A stretch of 64,000 bases of DNA, from assembly GCF_009728995.1 (NCBI RefSeq), contig NZ_VTZW01000003.1, forward strand, positions 408,341 through 472,340, given 5' to 3'. Source of the stretch: Streptomonospora sp. PA3 (GTDB taxonomy: Bacteria; Actinomycetota; Actinomycetes; Streptosporangiales; Streptosporangiaceae). Every line of letters starts with the position of its first letter. Position 1 is the stretch's first letter. The notes beneath the pieces are model-generated. The model was not told the origin of the DNA. It saw nothing but the letters and a program-made list of their open reading frames with translations, and did no database searches. This document shows, piece by piece, positions 36,610 through 46,203 of this stretch. A program made the position numbers and the translations under genes.

Positions 36610-38604
36610 ATGCGGCTGGTCGACGAGATCTTCCCCCTTGTCGAGGGTTTCTACGTCGACCTGCACAAGAACCCCGAGCTCTCCCACCAGGAGCGCCGCA
36701 CCGCGGGCGCCGTGGCCGAGTGGCTGACCCGCTCGGGCTTCGAGGTCGAGACCGGCGTCGGCGGCACCGGAGTCGTGGGCGTGCTGCGCAACGGCGAGGG
36801 CCCCACGGTCCTGCTGCGCGGCGACATGGACGCGCTGCCGGTCCAGGAGCGGACCGGGCTGCCCTACGCCAGCATCGCCCGCGGCCGCGACGACGAGGGC
36901 CGGGACGTGCCGATCATGCACGCCTGCGGCCACGACGCCCACACCGCCTGCCTGGTCGGCACGGCCGACCTGCTCGCCGAGGCCCGCCAGGAGTGGCGCG
37001 GCACCCTCATGGTGGCAGCCCAGCCCGGCGAGGAGACCCTCGACGGCGCCACGGCCATGCTGCGCGACGGCCTCTACACCCGGTTCGGCCGCCCCGACAT
37101 CGTGCTGGCCCAGCACCTGGGCCCGCAGCCGGCGGGCATGGTGGCCCACCGGGCCGGCACCATCATGGCGGCCACCACCAACCTGCGGGTGCGGGTGTTC
37201 GGGTCCGGTGGGCACGCGTCCCGTCCGGAGACCACCGTCGATCCGGTACTGATCGCCGCCAACATCGTCAACCGCCTGCAGACCATCGTCGCGCGCGAGA
37301 TCAGCCCCAGCGAGATGGCGGTGGTGACGGTGGGGGTGCTGCGCGCCGGCACCAAGGTCAACGTCATCCCCGACGAGGCCTCCCTGGAGATCGACACCCG
37401 CGCCCTCAACCCGGCCGTGGCCGACCGCCTGCACAGCGCCATCGACCGCATCGTCCGCGCCGAGGCCGCCGCCTCCGGGGCCCAGCGCGACCCCGAGATC
37501 TCGGTCGTGCGCGAAACCGGGGTGACGGCCAACGCCCCCGAGGCGACGGCCGAGGTGATCGCGGCGCACCGCGCCTACTTCGGCGACGACCGCGTCGTGG
37601 AGCTGCCCGAACCCATCACCGGCAGCGAGGACTTCGCGGCCCTCGGCCTGCCCGGCGACGCCGCGCCGGTGCCCTACGTCTACTGGTTCCTCGGCTCCAC
37701 GCCCCACGACGTGTGGGAGGCCGCGCCCGGCGCGACCCCCTACGAGAAGCTCATGGGCGTGCCCGCCACCCACTCGCCGTTCTTCGCCCCCGACCGCGAA
37801 CCCACGCTGCGCGCCGGACTCGCCGCGCTGTCGCTGGGCGCCCTGACCTACCTGGGCACGCCGCAGTCGCCGGCCGAGGCCGGTGCGGCCACCGGCGGGC
37901 AGGCGCCGATGAGCGCGCACGCCGGTCCCGGCGAGCCGTTGGGCGCCGCTCAGCCGGCCGAGGCGCCGCCGGCGCCCGCGGCGGCATCCGCGCCGCCGGT
38001 CCCGTCCGAGGGCGACGACCGCGCCGCGGCCCCCGCCGCACCGCTCGACGACATCGCGCCGCCTCCGCCCTACCCCGGCGGCCCCGCGCCGGCGCCCTAT
38101 CCGAGCGCGCCGGCTCCCTACCCGGCCGAGCCCGCGGAGGCGCCGGCCGCCGGGGCGCAGGAGGACCAGGACGGCGGGGGCGAGTCCACCGCCCGCACCG
38201 ACATGGACCGCTACCTCGGCGACGAGGAGAACGGCGCCCCCGACTACGGGCCGCCCCCGGCGGGTCCGCCGGTGCCGCCGCCCGTGGCCCCGCCGCCCCA
38301 GGGCCCGCCCATCTCCTCCGCGCCCCCGCCGCAGGGGCCGCCCGTCTCCGCCCCGCCGCCCCCTCCGGGCGCCGTGCCCTACACGACCGAGCACGACCCC
38401 GAATCCGGCGGCTACCCGCCCGGCGGCGGCCCGTCGAACGGCCACCCATCCGGCGGCTACCCCTCGGGCGGCTACCCGGCCGAACCCTACGATCCGCAGT
38501 ACTACGACCCGCAGCAGCACGGCCGGCCGGGGCAGCACGGCCCGGCCGACGAATCCGGCGAGCCGGAATCCGAGCCGCCGCAGGACCCGCCCTACCGCCT
38601 GTAA
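36610..38604 (+). CDS. M20-family amidohydrolase with long Pro-rich C-terminal tail
   Basis: The 664-residue protein has an M20D metallo-hydrolase domain (about residues 1-415): VDLHKNPELSHQERRTA, VLLRGDMDALPVQERTGLPY, metal ligands in MHACGHDAHTA, QPGEETLDGA, and ITGSEDFAALG. Such enzymes hydrolyse N-acyl amino acids or similar amides. The last 250 residues are Pro/Ala/Gly/Tyr-rich, with repeated SGGYP-like motifs, and are not part of the family. ATG 36610 is chosen because GGAGG sits exactly seven bases upstream. GTG 36460 in frame would add 50 residues. Confidence 0.85.
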   Translation: MRLVDEIFPLVEGFYVDLHKNPELSHQERRTAGAVAEWLTRSGFEVETGVGGTGVVGVLRNGEGPTVLLRGDMDALPVQERTGLPYASIARGRDDEGRDVPIMHACGHDAHTACLVGTADLLAEARQEWRGTLMVAAQPGEETLDGATAMLRDGLYTRFGRPDIVLAQHLGPQPAGMVAHRAGTIMAATTNLRVRVFGSGGHASRPETTVDPVLIAANIVNRLQTIVAREISPSEMAVVTVGVLRAGTKVNVIPDEASLEIDTRALNPAVADRLHSAIDRIVRAEAAASGAQRDPEISVVRETGVTANAPEATAEVIAAHRAYFGDDRVVELPEPITGSEDFAALGLPGDAAPVPYVYWFLGSTPHDVWEAAPGATPYEKLMGVPATHSPFFAPDREPTLRAGLAALSLGALTYLGTPQSPAEAGAATGGQAPMSAHAGPGEPLGAAQPAEAPPAPAAASAPPVPSEGDDRAAAPAAPLDDIAPPPPYPGGPAPAPYPSAPAPYPAEPAEAPAAGAQEDQDGGGESTARTDMDRYLGDEENGAPDYGPPPAGPPVPPPVAPPPQGPPISSAPPPQGPPVSAPPPPPGAVPYTTEHDPESGGYPPGGGPSNGHPSGGYPSGGYPAEPYDPQYYDPQQHGRPGQHGPADESGEPESEPPQDPPYRL

Positions 38605-38654
38605 CGTAAACCCCGGACACAGGGGGCGTCGGCGGCTGGGCGGTGGGTTGCCAC

Positions 38655-39500
38655 ATGGGTCTGTCACCACAGAAGCGGACGATGTGGCCGCAGGACCGGC
38701 GCATGCTGCTGGTGCGCTGGGGCGACCCGCGGCGCACCCGGGCGTTGCGCCACCCGCGGGAGAACGCCGCGCTGCTGGTGTGCCTGGCGGTCACCGCGCT
38801 GGCGGTCACCGGCGCCGTCAATCGCGCCCTGGACGGCGAGACGGGCCAGCCGCTGCTGGTGCTGGCCATCCCGGCGCTGGTGTTCTTCGTGCGCGGGCAG
38901 CTGTATGCGCGCCAGCGCGTCAACGGCGTGCGGATCTCCCCGACCCAGTTCCCCGAGGCGCACCGGATGGTCGTCGAGGCGGCGCGGGCCTTCGAGCTGC
39001 CCCAGGTGCCCGACGCCTACGTGGTGCTGGGAAACGGCCACATCAACGCCTTCGCCTCCGGACACGGGTCGCGCCGCTTCGTGGCGGTGCACAGCGACCT
39101 GTTCGAGGTCGGCGGGCGGCTGGCGGACCCCGACGCGCTGCGGTTCGTGATCGGCCACGAGGTCGGCCACATCGCCGCCGGGCACGTCTCCTACTGGCGG
39201 CAGTTCGGGGTGTCGGTGGCCGAGATCATCCCCGGCATCGGCGCCACGCTCAACCGCGCGCAGGAGTACACCGCCGACAACCACGCCTACGAGTTCTGCC
39301 CGCAGGGCAAGGAGGGCCTGCGGGTGCTGGCCGCCGGCAAGTACCTCTACCCCGACGTGGACTTCGCCGACATCGCCGACCGCGCCCACACCGACCAAGG
39401 GCTGTTCGTGATGCTGGTCAACCTGCTCTCCAGCCATCCCATCAACACCTGGCGGTTCCACGCCCTCACCGACCGCTCGCGGCCCGGCCGGCTGCTGTGA
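38655..39500 (+). CDS. M48-family membrane zinc metallopeptidase
   Basis: The 281-residue protein has two N-terminal membrane segments (LLVCLAVTALAVTGAV and LLVLAIPALVFFVRG), then a gluzincin domain with H168-E-V-G-H172 (VIGHEVGHIAAGH) and a third ligand in RAQEYTADNHAY. It resembles HtpX/M48 peptidases, which degrade misfolded membrane proteins. The ATG at 38655 is taken as the start; GTG 38643 would add four residues. The ribosome site is weak. Confidence 0.82.
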   Translation: MGLSPQKRTMWPQDRRMLLVRWGDPRRTRALRHPRENAALLVCLAVTALAVTGAVNRALDGETGQPLLVLAIPALVFFVRGQLYARQRVNGVRISPTQFPEAHRMVVEAARAFELPQVPDAYVVLGNGHINAFASGHGSRRFVAVHSDLFEVGGRLADPDALRFVIGHEVGHIAAGHVSYWRQFGVSVAEIIPGIGATLNRAQEYTADNHAYEFCPQGKEGLRVLAAGKYLYPDVDFADIADRAHTDQGLFVMLVNLLSSHPINTWRFHALTDRSRPGRLL

Positions 39501-39620
39501 GCGGATCCGTGCGGCATCCGCCGCCGGTGCGAGGCGGTGACCAGGGCGAACCAGGTGAACACCGTGTTTCGCGCGGGGTCGGCGCCGCCGGCGGCCACCC
39601 GCCGCCTCTAGCATGCGCTC

Positions 39621-40559
39621 ATGCCGATCGACAGCCTTAGCCTGGAGCGAATCGAAGCGGCCTCCCGCGAGGTCGACCCGGTGTTTTGCAACACGCCCCA
39701 GATATTCGACGACTCCTTATCCCGCGAGCTGGGACGCGAGACCCTGCTCAAGGTCGAGACCCTCAACCCCATCCGCTCGTTCAAGGGCCGCGGCGCCGAC
39801 TACCTCCTGCACGCCACGGCCGAGCGGCGCGCCCTGGTGTGCGCGTCGGCGGGCAACTTCGGGCAGGCCCTCGCCTACGCCGGGCGCGGGCGCGGACTGC
39901 CCGTCCACGTCTTCGCCGCCGAGACGGCCAACCCGCTCAAGATCGCCCGGATGCGCGAGCTGGGGGCGCGGGTGGTGATCGGCGGCGCCGACTTCGACGA
40001 GGCCAAGCAGGCCGCGGCCGACTACGCCCGGGGGCGCGAGGACTGCGTATACGTCGAGGACGGACGCCAGCCGCAGATCGCCGAGGGCGCGGGCACCATC
40101 GGCGTGGAGATCGCCCCGCTGGAGCTGGACGCCGTGGTGCTGCCCGTCGGCAACGGGGCCCTGATCTCGGGGGTGGGCCGCTGGCTCAAGGAGCGCTCCT
40201 CGCGCACGCGGGTGATCGGGGTGTGCCCGGCGGGCGCGCCCGCGATGGCCCACAGCTGGCGCTCGGGCATGCCCGTCTCCACCGAGCGCGTTGAGACGGC
40301 CGCCGACGGCCTGGCGGTGCGGGTGCCGGTGCCGGAGGCCGTCGAGTGGATGCGGGCCGTGGTCGACGACGTGGTGCTCGTCGACGACAAGGAGCTCTTC
40401 GCGGCCCTGCGGCTGCTGCGCGACACCGTGGGGCTCGTCGTCGAGCCGTCGGCGGCCGCGGGCGTGGCGGCCATCGCCTCCCGCGACATCCCCGGCGCCC
40501 GCGCGGGCACCGTGCTCACCGGCAGCAACTTCGCGCCCGACCTGGCCGCATCCCTGTGA
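39621..40559 (+). CDS. PLP-dependent threonine/serine dehydratase family enzyme
   Basis: This 312-residue fold-type II PLP enzyme has the Schiff-base Lys55 in IRSFKGRGADY, ASAGNFGQALAY for substrate binding and VLPVGNGALISG as the phosphate-binding glycine loop. It lacks a regulatory ACT domain, so it is a short dehydratase-type enzyme; threonine, serine or a non-standard amino acid could be the substrate. It is convergent with the EF-G-like gene, with a hairpin in between. Confidence 0.8.
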   Translation: MPIDSLSLERIEAASREVDPVFCNTPQIFDDSLSRELGRETLLKVETLNPIRSFKGRGADYLLHATAERRALVCASAGNFGQALAYAGRGRGLPVHVFAAETANPLKIARMRELGARVVIGGADFDEAKQAAADYARGREDCVYVEDGRQPQIAEGAGTIGVEIAPLELDAVVLPVGNGALISGVGRWLKERSSRTRVIGVCPAGAPAMAHSWRSGMPVSTERVETAADGLAVRVPVPEAVEWMRAVVDDVVLVDDKELFAALRLLRDTVGLVVEPSAAAGVAAIASRDIPGARAGTVLTGSNFAPDLAASL

Positions 40560-40599
40560 CCGCCGGCTGACCGCCCCCCCGGTGCCGGGAGGCGGAAGC

Positions 40600-40634
40600 G
40601 GTCCGGGCCGGCCCCTCCCCGGTCGGCCCGGACC
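40600..40634. terminator. Bidirectional terminator hairpin
   Basis: GGTCCGGGCCG (40600-40610) pairs perfectly with CGGCCCGGACC (40624-40634) between the convergent PLP-enzyme and EF-G-like genes. Confidence 0.65.
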
Positions 40635-40653
40635 GTCCGCGCCGCCCGCCGGC

Positions 40654-42813
40654 TCAGGCCGAGCCGGCCAGCTCCTTGGTGTACTTCTGGGCCAACTGGT
40701 TCGGCAGCGGCTCGTGGCGCAGGTAAGACCGGGTGAAGGTGCCCGTTCCGTGGGAGAGCGAGCGCAGGTCGATGGCGTAGCGCGTGATCTCCAGTTGCGG
40801 GACCTCGGCGCGGATCAGGGTGCGCCCGCCGGCCATCGGCTCCTGGCCGACCACCCGGCCGCGCCGCGCCGACAAGTCGCTCATCACCGCGCCCATGTAC
40901 TCGTCGGCGACCAGCACCGCCACCTCGTCGATCGGTTCCAGCATCGACAGGCGGCACTTCTCCGCGGCGTCCTTCAGCGCCAGCCGCCCGGCCTTCTGGA
41001 AGGCCATGTCGGAGGAGTCCACCGAGTGCGCCTTGCCGTCGTAGAGCGTGACGCGGATGTCCACCAGCGGGTATCCCGACTGCACCCCGCTCTCCATCTG
41101 GGCGCGGACGCCCTTCTCCACCGACGGGATGAACTGGCGGGGCACGACGCCGCCGACGATCTTGTCGACGAACTCCAGTCCCGAGCCCGAAGGCAGCGGC
41201 TCCACCTGGATGCGGCAGATCCCGTACTCCCCGTGCCCGCCGCTCTGCTTGACGTTGCGGCCCATGCCCTCGGCGGGAGCGGCGAAGGTCTCCCGCAGCG
41301 GCACCCGGATCTCGTCGGTCTCGACGGCCACCCCGTAGCGCGAGGACAGCCGGTCCAGCGCGAGGTCGAGATGGGCCTCGCCCATGCACCACAGCACGAG
41401 CTGGTGGGTCTCGGGATTGACCTCCACCCGCAGGGTGACGTCCTCGGAGGCCAGGCGGCCCAGCGCCTGGGCGAGCTTGTCCTCGTCGGACTTGGCGGCC
41501 GCGCTCAGCGCCACCGGCAGCAGCGGATCCGGGAACGTCCACGGCGGCATGCGCAGGGGGCGCTCCTTGGCCGAGAGCGTGTCGCCGGTCTCGGCGCGGG
41601 TGAGCTTGGCGACGGCGCAGACGTCGCCGGCCACCACCTCGCCCACCGGTTCGCTGTGCTTGCCCACCGGCGCCAGCAGCGCGCCGATGCGCTCGTCGAC
41701 GTCGTGGTCCTCGTGGCCGCGGTCGGCCAGGCCCTGCCCGCACACGTGCACGACCGTGTCGGGGCGCAGGGTGCCGCTGAACACCCGCACCAGGCTGACG
41801 CGCCCGACATAGGGGTCGCTGATGGTCTTGACCACCTCGGCCAGCAGCGGACCGTCGGGGTCGCAGGAGAGCGCGTCGACGGGTCCGCCCGATGCGGCGG
41901 CGACCTCGGGCAGCGGGCGCTCGGTGGGCGCGGGCGTGGCCCGGGGCAGCTCCTCCAGCAGCTCGGGCACACCCGGGCCGCGCAGCGCGGAGACCATCAG
42001 CACCGGGTAGAAGCCCGCCCGCGCGACGGCGGCCTCCAGGTCGGCGACCAGCATGTCGGTGTCGAGCTCCTCGCCGGCCATGTAGCGGTCCATGAGGGTC
42101 TCGTCCTCGCTCTCCTGGATCACCCCCTCGATCAGCTCGTCGCGCATCGGCGCGGCCCGCTCGGCCAGGCCCTGGGGCGGCTCGGCCGCGACGCGGGCGC
42201 CGCTGGAGTAGTCGTGGTAGCGCCCGGAGATGAGGCCCATCAGCCCCTGGACCGCCCGGTCGTCCCCGTCCCCGGAGAACACGGGCACGTAGGCGGGCAG
42301 CACGTTCTCGCCGAAGGCCTCGCGGCACTGCTCGACGACTCCGTCGACGTCGGCGCGGTGATGGTCGATCTTGGTGACCGCCACCGCGCGCGGAATCCCG
42401 ATCGCGGCGCACTCCTCCCACAGCAGCCGGGTGCGCCCGTCGATGCCGTCGACCGCCGAGACCACGAACAGCGCGGCGTCGGCGGCGCGCAGGCCGGCGC
42501 GCAGGTCGCCGACGAAATCGGCGTAGCCGGGCGTGTCCAGCAGGTTCACCTTGACCCCGGCGGAGACGACCGGGGCCACGGTCAGGTTGACCGACCGCTT
42601 CTGCCGCACCTCGACGTCGTCGTAGTCGCTGACGGTCGTGCCTTCCTCGACGCGGCCCATGCGCGCCGTGGCGCCGGATGCGTGCAGGAGGGCCTCGACG
42701 AGTGTGGTCTTTCCGGCTCCGGACGGGCCGACCAGCACGACGTTGCGTATCTGCGCCGGGTGGTCGGCCCTGGGAGCCCTACCGGTGGTCGCTGGACCGG
42801 ATTTGTCCGCCAT
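40654..42813 (-). CDS. Elongation factor G-like GTPase (EF-G2 type)
   Basis: The 719-residue translational GTPase has G1 LVGPSGAGKTTLVEAL, G3 LLDTPGYADFVG, G4 TKID, domain II around VSLVRVFSGTLRPDTVVHV, and domain IV/V sequences (GMGRNVKQSGGHGEYGICRI, MSDLSARRGRVVGQEP). It is the actinobacterial second EF-G type, which in mycobacteria did not support ribosome-dependent GTPase activity like the canonical EF-G. Its role is unresolved. ATG 42813 has a purine-rich GGAAGGAAGG upstream. The canonical fusA would be elsewhere. Confidence 0.88.
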   Translation of the reverse strand: MADKSGPATTGRAPRADHPAQIRNVVLVGPSGAGKTTLVEALLHASGATARMGRVEEGTTVSDYDDVEVRQKRSVNLTVAPVVSAGVKVNLLDTPGYADFVGDLRAGLRAADAALFVVSAVDGIDGRTRLLWEECAAIGIPRAVAVTKIDHHRADVDGVVEQCREAFGENVLPAYVPVFSGDGDDRAVQGLMGLISGRYHDYSSGARVAAEPPQGLAERAAPMRDELIEGVIQESEDETLMDRYMAGEELDTDMLVADLEAAVARAGFYPVLMVSALRGPGVPELLEELPRATPAPTERPLPEVAAASGGPVDALSCDPDGPLLAEVVKTISDPYVGRVSLVRVFSGTLRPDTVVHVCGQGLADRGHEDHDVDERIGALLAPVGKHSEPVGEVVAGDVCAVAKLTRAETGDTLSAKERPLRMPPWTFPDPLLPVALSAAAKSDEDKLAQALGRLASEDVTLRVEVNPETHQLVLWCMGEAHLDLALDRLSSRYGVAVETDEIRVPLRETFAAPAEGMGRNVKQSGGHGEYGICRIQVEPLPSGSGLEFVDKIVGGVVPRQFIPSVEKGVRAQMESGVQSGYPLVDIRVTLYDGKAHSVDSSDMAFQKAGRLALKDAAEKCRLSMLEPIDEVAVLVADEYMGAVMSDLSARRGRVVGQEPMAGGRTLIRAEVPQLEITRYAIDLRSLSHGTGTFTRSYLRHEPLPNQLAQKYTKELAGSA

Positions 42814-43149
42814 GCTCTGCCACCTTCCTTCCTCGGCCGGGCCGAGATGCCCATCGGCCCGGGCCGCGCGGCGGTTGCGGTGCGGTGCCGGTGCCCGAGC
42901 GGGCGGCCGCGCGGATGGACGCCGATTCCGCGCCCGGTGTGACGCGGGACACTCTCTACCGTCACCCGTTGCGGCCGATATCACAAGGGGCCTTTCCGCT
43001 TGCGACCCGGGGCCGGAAACGGGCGCGCGGCGCTCTCGGGGAATCGGAAACCACCACGGCAGCAGGGATGTGCGCGGTCGGCGGCCCGAGTGGGGGAGTG
43101 CGGGGACGGTCCGGAATGTGGTGGAAGGGCCGCCCTGATCTCTTAGGGT
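42814..43149. other. Divergent intergenic region
   Basis: About 336 bp between the EF-G-like gene and the CPBP protease gene must contain both promoters. I see no gene, repeat or hairpin that stands out. Confidence 0.4.
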
Positions 43150-43929
43150 GTGCCCGTGCTTTGGACCGAAAGCGTTCCCCAGTTCGGCCTGGTCGCCGGC
43201 GCGCTGGCGTTCGCGCTGGTCGGGTACGCGGCGGTGGGCGAGCCGCTGCTGGGGTGGCGCGCCTTTGCGCGGCTGCGGCGCCGGCGCGACAGCGACCCCC
43301 GCGCGCTGGTCCGCTTCTACCGGCTGGCGATAGGCATCCACCTGGGCTGGGCCGCGGCCGTCGCCCTCATCGTGCTGCTCGCCCCCGGCGTCACGGCCGC
43401 GCACGTGGGACTGCGCGCGCCCGTGGCGTGGACTCCGCTGCTGGCCGCGGTCCTCGGGTTCGGCCTGGCCCTGCTCATCTTCTGGCTGATCACCCGCAAC
43501 CGGCCCAAGTCCGGGGGGACCGGGGCGGGTACCGGCACCGCGCCGCTGCCGCCGATCCCCGACCCCGGTCAGGCGCTCACCGTCCTCGCGCCGCGCAACT
43601 CCCGCGAGCGCCGGGCGGCCGCCGCGCTGGCGGTGACGGCCGGGGTGGGCGAGGAGCTGCTCTACCGCGGGCTGCTGGTGGCCTTCGGCGCGTCCCTGGG
43701 GCTGCCGGTGTGGGCGGCCGCCGCGGGCGCCTGCGTGCTGTTCGCGCTGGCCCACGTCTACCAGGGCTGGTGGGGCCTGGTCGGGCCGGGCCTGCTGGGG
43801 GCGCTGTTCATGGTGGTCTATCTGGGCACGGGCAGCCTGCTGGTCCCCATCGCCGCGCACGTGGCGCTGGAGCTGCGCTCCCTGCTGCTCACCGGCAGCG
43901 GCCGCCGCCACCGCGCCCGCGCGCTGTGA
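43150..43929 (+). CDS. CPBP (Abi/CAAX) family intramembrane metalloprotease
   Basis: The 259-residue protein has about seven membrane segments and the three conserved blocks of the family: GVGEELLYRGLLV (EExxxR), FALAHVYQGWWG, and PIAAHVALELRSL. Members are intramembrane glutamate-dependent proteases or self-immunity proteins; the target is unknown. It starts at GTG 43150. A GTG at 43156 is also in frame. Confidence 0.83.
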   Translation: MPVLWTESVPQFGLVAGALAFALVGYAAVGEPLLGWRAFARLRRRRDSDPRALVRFYRLAIGIHLGWAAAVALIVLLAPGVTAAHVGLRAPVAWTPLLAAVLGFGLALLIFWLITRNRPKSGGTGAGTGTAPLPPIPDPGQALTVLAPRNSRERRAAAALAVTAGVGEELLYRGLLVAFGASLGLPVWAAAAGACVLFALAHVYQGWWGLVGPGLLGALFMVVYLGTGSLLVPIAAHVALELRSLLLTGSGRRHRARAL

Positions 43930-44037
43930 CGAGGCGCCGCCGGGGGCCGCGGGAAGACCGGGGTGGTGTCTGCACCCCCCGGCGTGTTGGGGCCTGCCGC
44001 CCTGCTGCGGTCGGAGGCGATCGGGCACGATTGTGGG

Positions 44038-44832
44038 GTGACTGATGCGCTGTACCGCTCCGACCCGCTGCCCGCGCCCCGACGGCGGCGGCTCACCACG
44101 TCCGACGGAGTCCTCCTCGACTCGGCGCTGATCCGCGGCGGTGCCGACCGCACCACCGCCGTGGTGCTGGCCAACGGCTTCACCGGCACCTGGCGCAGCC
44201 CCGGAACGCGGATGATCGCCGAGCGCCTGCTGCCCATCGGCGACGTGATGACCTTCGACTTCCGGGGCCACCACGAGTCGAGCGGGCTGTGCACGGTCGG
44301 CAACCTGGAGGTGCACGACCTGGAGGCCGTCTGCGCGCACCTGCGCGGCCTGGGATACACCGCCATCGCCTCGATCGGCTTCTCCATGGGCGCGGCCGTG
44401 GCCGTCAGGCACGCGGCCATGTTCGGCGGTGTCGGCGCGGTCGTCGCGGTCAGCGGACCGAGCATGTGGTACTACCGCGGCAGCCGGCGGATGCGGCTGC
44501 TGCACTTCGGCGTCGAGCGGCCGGCGGGCAGGTGGTTCCTGCGCGTGGCCCGCCGGGTGCGCGTCATCGACAGCCAGTGGGATCCCGTCCCGCCCGACCC
44601 GACCCAGACGGCGCCGGACCTCGCCGCCCCGCTGCTGGTGGTGCACGGCGACGCCGACACCTACTTTCCCGTCGAGCACGCCGAGCGCCTGTATGCGGCG
44701 GCTCCCGAACCCAAGGAGCTGTGGATCGAGCCGGGCATGGGCCACGCCGAGCGCGCGATGACCCCCGAGCGGGTCGAGCGGGTCGCGCGGTGGCTGAGCC
44801 GCAGCATGACCGCCGACGAGGGCGGCGCCTGA
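44038..44832 (+). CDS. Alpha/beta hydrolase
   Basis: The 264-residue protein has a typical alpha/beta fold: DGVLLDSALI, FDFRGHHESSG, nucleophile Ser116 in SIGFSMGAAVAVRH, acid in VVHGDADTYFP and catalytic His in GMGHAERA. The substrate is unknown. GTG 44038 gives an N-terminus VTDALYRSDPLPAP; upstream in-frame codons look non-coding. Confidence 0.82.
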   Translation: MTDALYRSDPLPAPRRRRLTTSDGVLLDSALIRGGADRTTAVVLANGFTGTWRSPGTRMIAERLLPIGDVMTFDFRGHHESSGLCTVGNLEVHDLEAVCAHLRGLGYTAIASIGFSMGAAVAVRHAAMFGGVGAVVAVSGPSMWYYRGSRRMRLLHFGVERPAGRWFLRVARRVRVIDSQWDPVPPDPTQTAPDLAAPLLVVHGDADTYFPVEHAERLYAAAPEPKELWIEPGMGHAERAMTPERVERVARWLSRSMTADEGGA

Positions 44833-44902
44833 GGGCCCGTTCCCCGGCGGTCGGGCTGCGGCAGGCGGACGGGTCCGGCGGCACCTGCGGTACAAAGAAG
44901 CG

Positions 44903-46162
44903 GTGGATACCTCGGATGTCCGGATGAATCAGGCCGCAGGCGGGCGGCATCTCGGATTGCACGGGTGGGCGTTTCGGCTGCTGGTCCTGGCGACCGCACT
45001 GACGTTCGCCGGCTTCGTGCTGCTGCTGCCCATCGTCCCGCTGTGGGCGGCGCGCGGCGGAGCGGGCGAGGTGGGCGCCGGGGCCACCACGTCGGTCTTC
45101 ATGCTCACGACGGTGCTCACTCAGCTTGCCATGCCCTGGCTGCTGGACCGCGGCGGCTACCGGTGGACCTTCCCGGTGGGCGCCCTGCTGCTGGGCGCTC
45201 CGGCTCCGCTGCTGCTGGTCACCACCGACATCGTGTGGCTGCTGGCGGTCTCGGCGCTGCGCGGGATCGGGTTCGGCATGGCCACCGTGGCCGGATCGGC
45301 GCTGGCGGCCCGGCTCGTGCCGCCCGAGCAGCTGGGCCGGGCGACCGGCTATTACGGCCTGGCGGTCGGGCTGCCCAACGTGGTCTTCCTGTCGACGGGC
45401 GTATGGGCGGCGCTCAACCTCGGCTTCGCGGCGGTGTTCTGGATCGCCGCCGCCGGCCCGCTCGTGGGGGCGGCGGCCGCCGCGGGCATCTGGATACTCG
45501 CCGGGGACGGTACGGCCGGGGCCGCGGCCGGCAGCGGGGAGGCCGGCGCGGAGCGGGAGGCGGACGCGCCCCGGGGTCCGCGCCTCTACCGGCGGCTGGG
45601 CATCCCGCTGCTGGCGATGCTGATGCCGGCCGTGGCGTCCAGTTCCGTGGTGACCTTCCTGGCCATCCCGCTGTCCGAGGCCTCCACCGTGGCCTTCACC
45701 GCCCTGCTGGCCTTCGGCGTGCTCTCGGTCTGCGGCCGCTGGGCGGCGGGCACCCTCAGCGACCGCCGGCGGCGCCCAGTGCTGCTCACCTGGGGAAGCG
45801 TCGCCGCGGTCGCCGGCATGGCCCTGTCCGCGGCGGCGCTGTGGCCGGCCGAGCAGGGCTGGCCGGGCCCCGGCGCCCTGGGGGCGGTCGCCGCCGTCGC
45901 CGGAGCCGGCCTGTTCGGCGCCGGGTTCGGGGCGGTGCAGAACGACACCATCGTCATCATGTTCCGCCGCGCGGGCGCCCGCGCCTACGGCACGGCCAGC
46001 GCGGTGTGGAACATCGGCTACGACGCCGGCACCGGCATCGGCTCGCTGGTGCTGGGACTGGCCATCCAGGCGGCCGGCTACGGCCCGGCCTTCGCCGCCA
46101 CGGGCGCGGTGCTGGCCGCCTGCCTCCCGGCCGCTGCGGCGCTGGCCCGCCGGCCCCGCTGA
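44903..46162 (+). CDS. Major facilitator superfamily transporter
   Basis: The 419-residue protein has twelve predicted membrane spans and the MFS loop signature LSDRRRRPVLL between helices 8 and 9, with a weaker LLDRGGYRW between helices 2 and 3. It resembles drug/sugar efflux carriers, but the substrate is unknown. GTG 44903 is taken as the start; ATG 44924 is an alternative. Confidence 0.83.
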   Translation: MDTSDVRMNQAAGGRHLGLHGWAFRLLVLATALTFAGFVLLLPIVPLWAARGGAGEVGAGATTSVFMLTTVLTQLAMPWLLDRGGYRWTFPVGALLLGAPAPLLLVTTDIVWLLAVSALRGIGFGMATVAGSALAARLVPPEQLGRATGYYGLAVGLPNVVFLSTGVWAALNLGFAAVFWIAAAGPLVGAAAAAGIWILAGDGTAGAAAGSGEAGAEREADAPRGPRLYRRLGIPLLAMLMPAVASSSVVTFLAIPLSEASTVAFTALLAFGVLSVCGRWAAGTLSDRRRRPVLLTWGSVAAVAGMALSAAALWPAEQGWPGPGALGAVAAVAGAGLFGAGFGAVQNDTIVIMFRRAGARAYGTASAVWNIGYDAGTGIGSLVLGLAIQAAGYGPAFAATGAVLAACLPAAAALARRPR

Positions 46163-46203
46163 GGCGCCGGCGGGGCGCCGGGGCCGGCCGACCCGAGCCG
46201 CGC

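Noticed and set aside
40654-44895. 1413-residue EF-G fusion protein
   Set aside because: The EF-G domain begins at ATG 42813 with its own ribosome site. Upstream codons are antisense to the CPBP and hydrolase genes.
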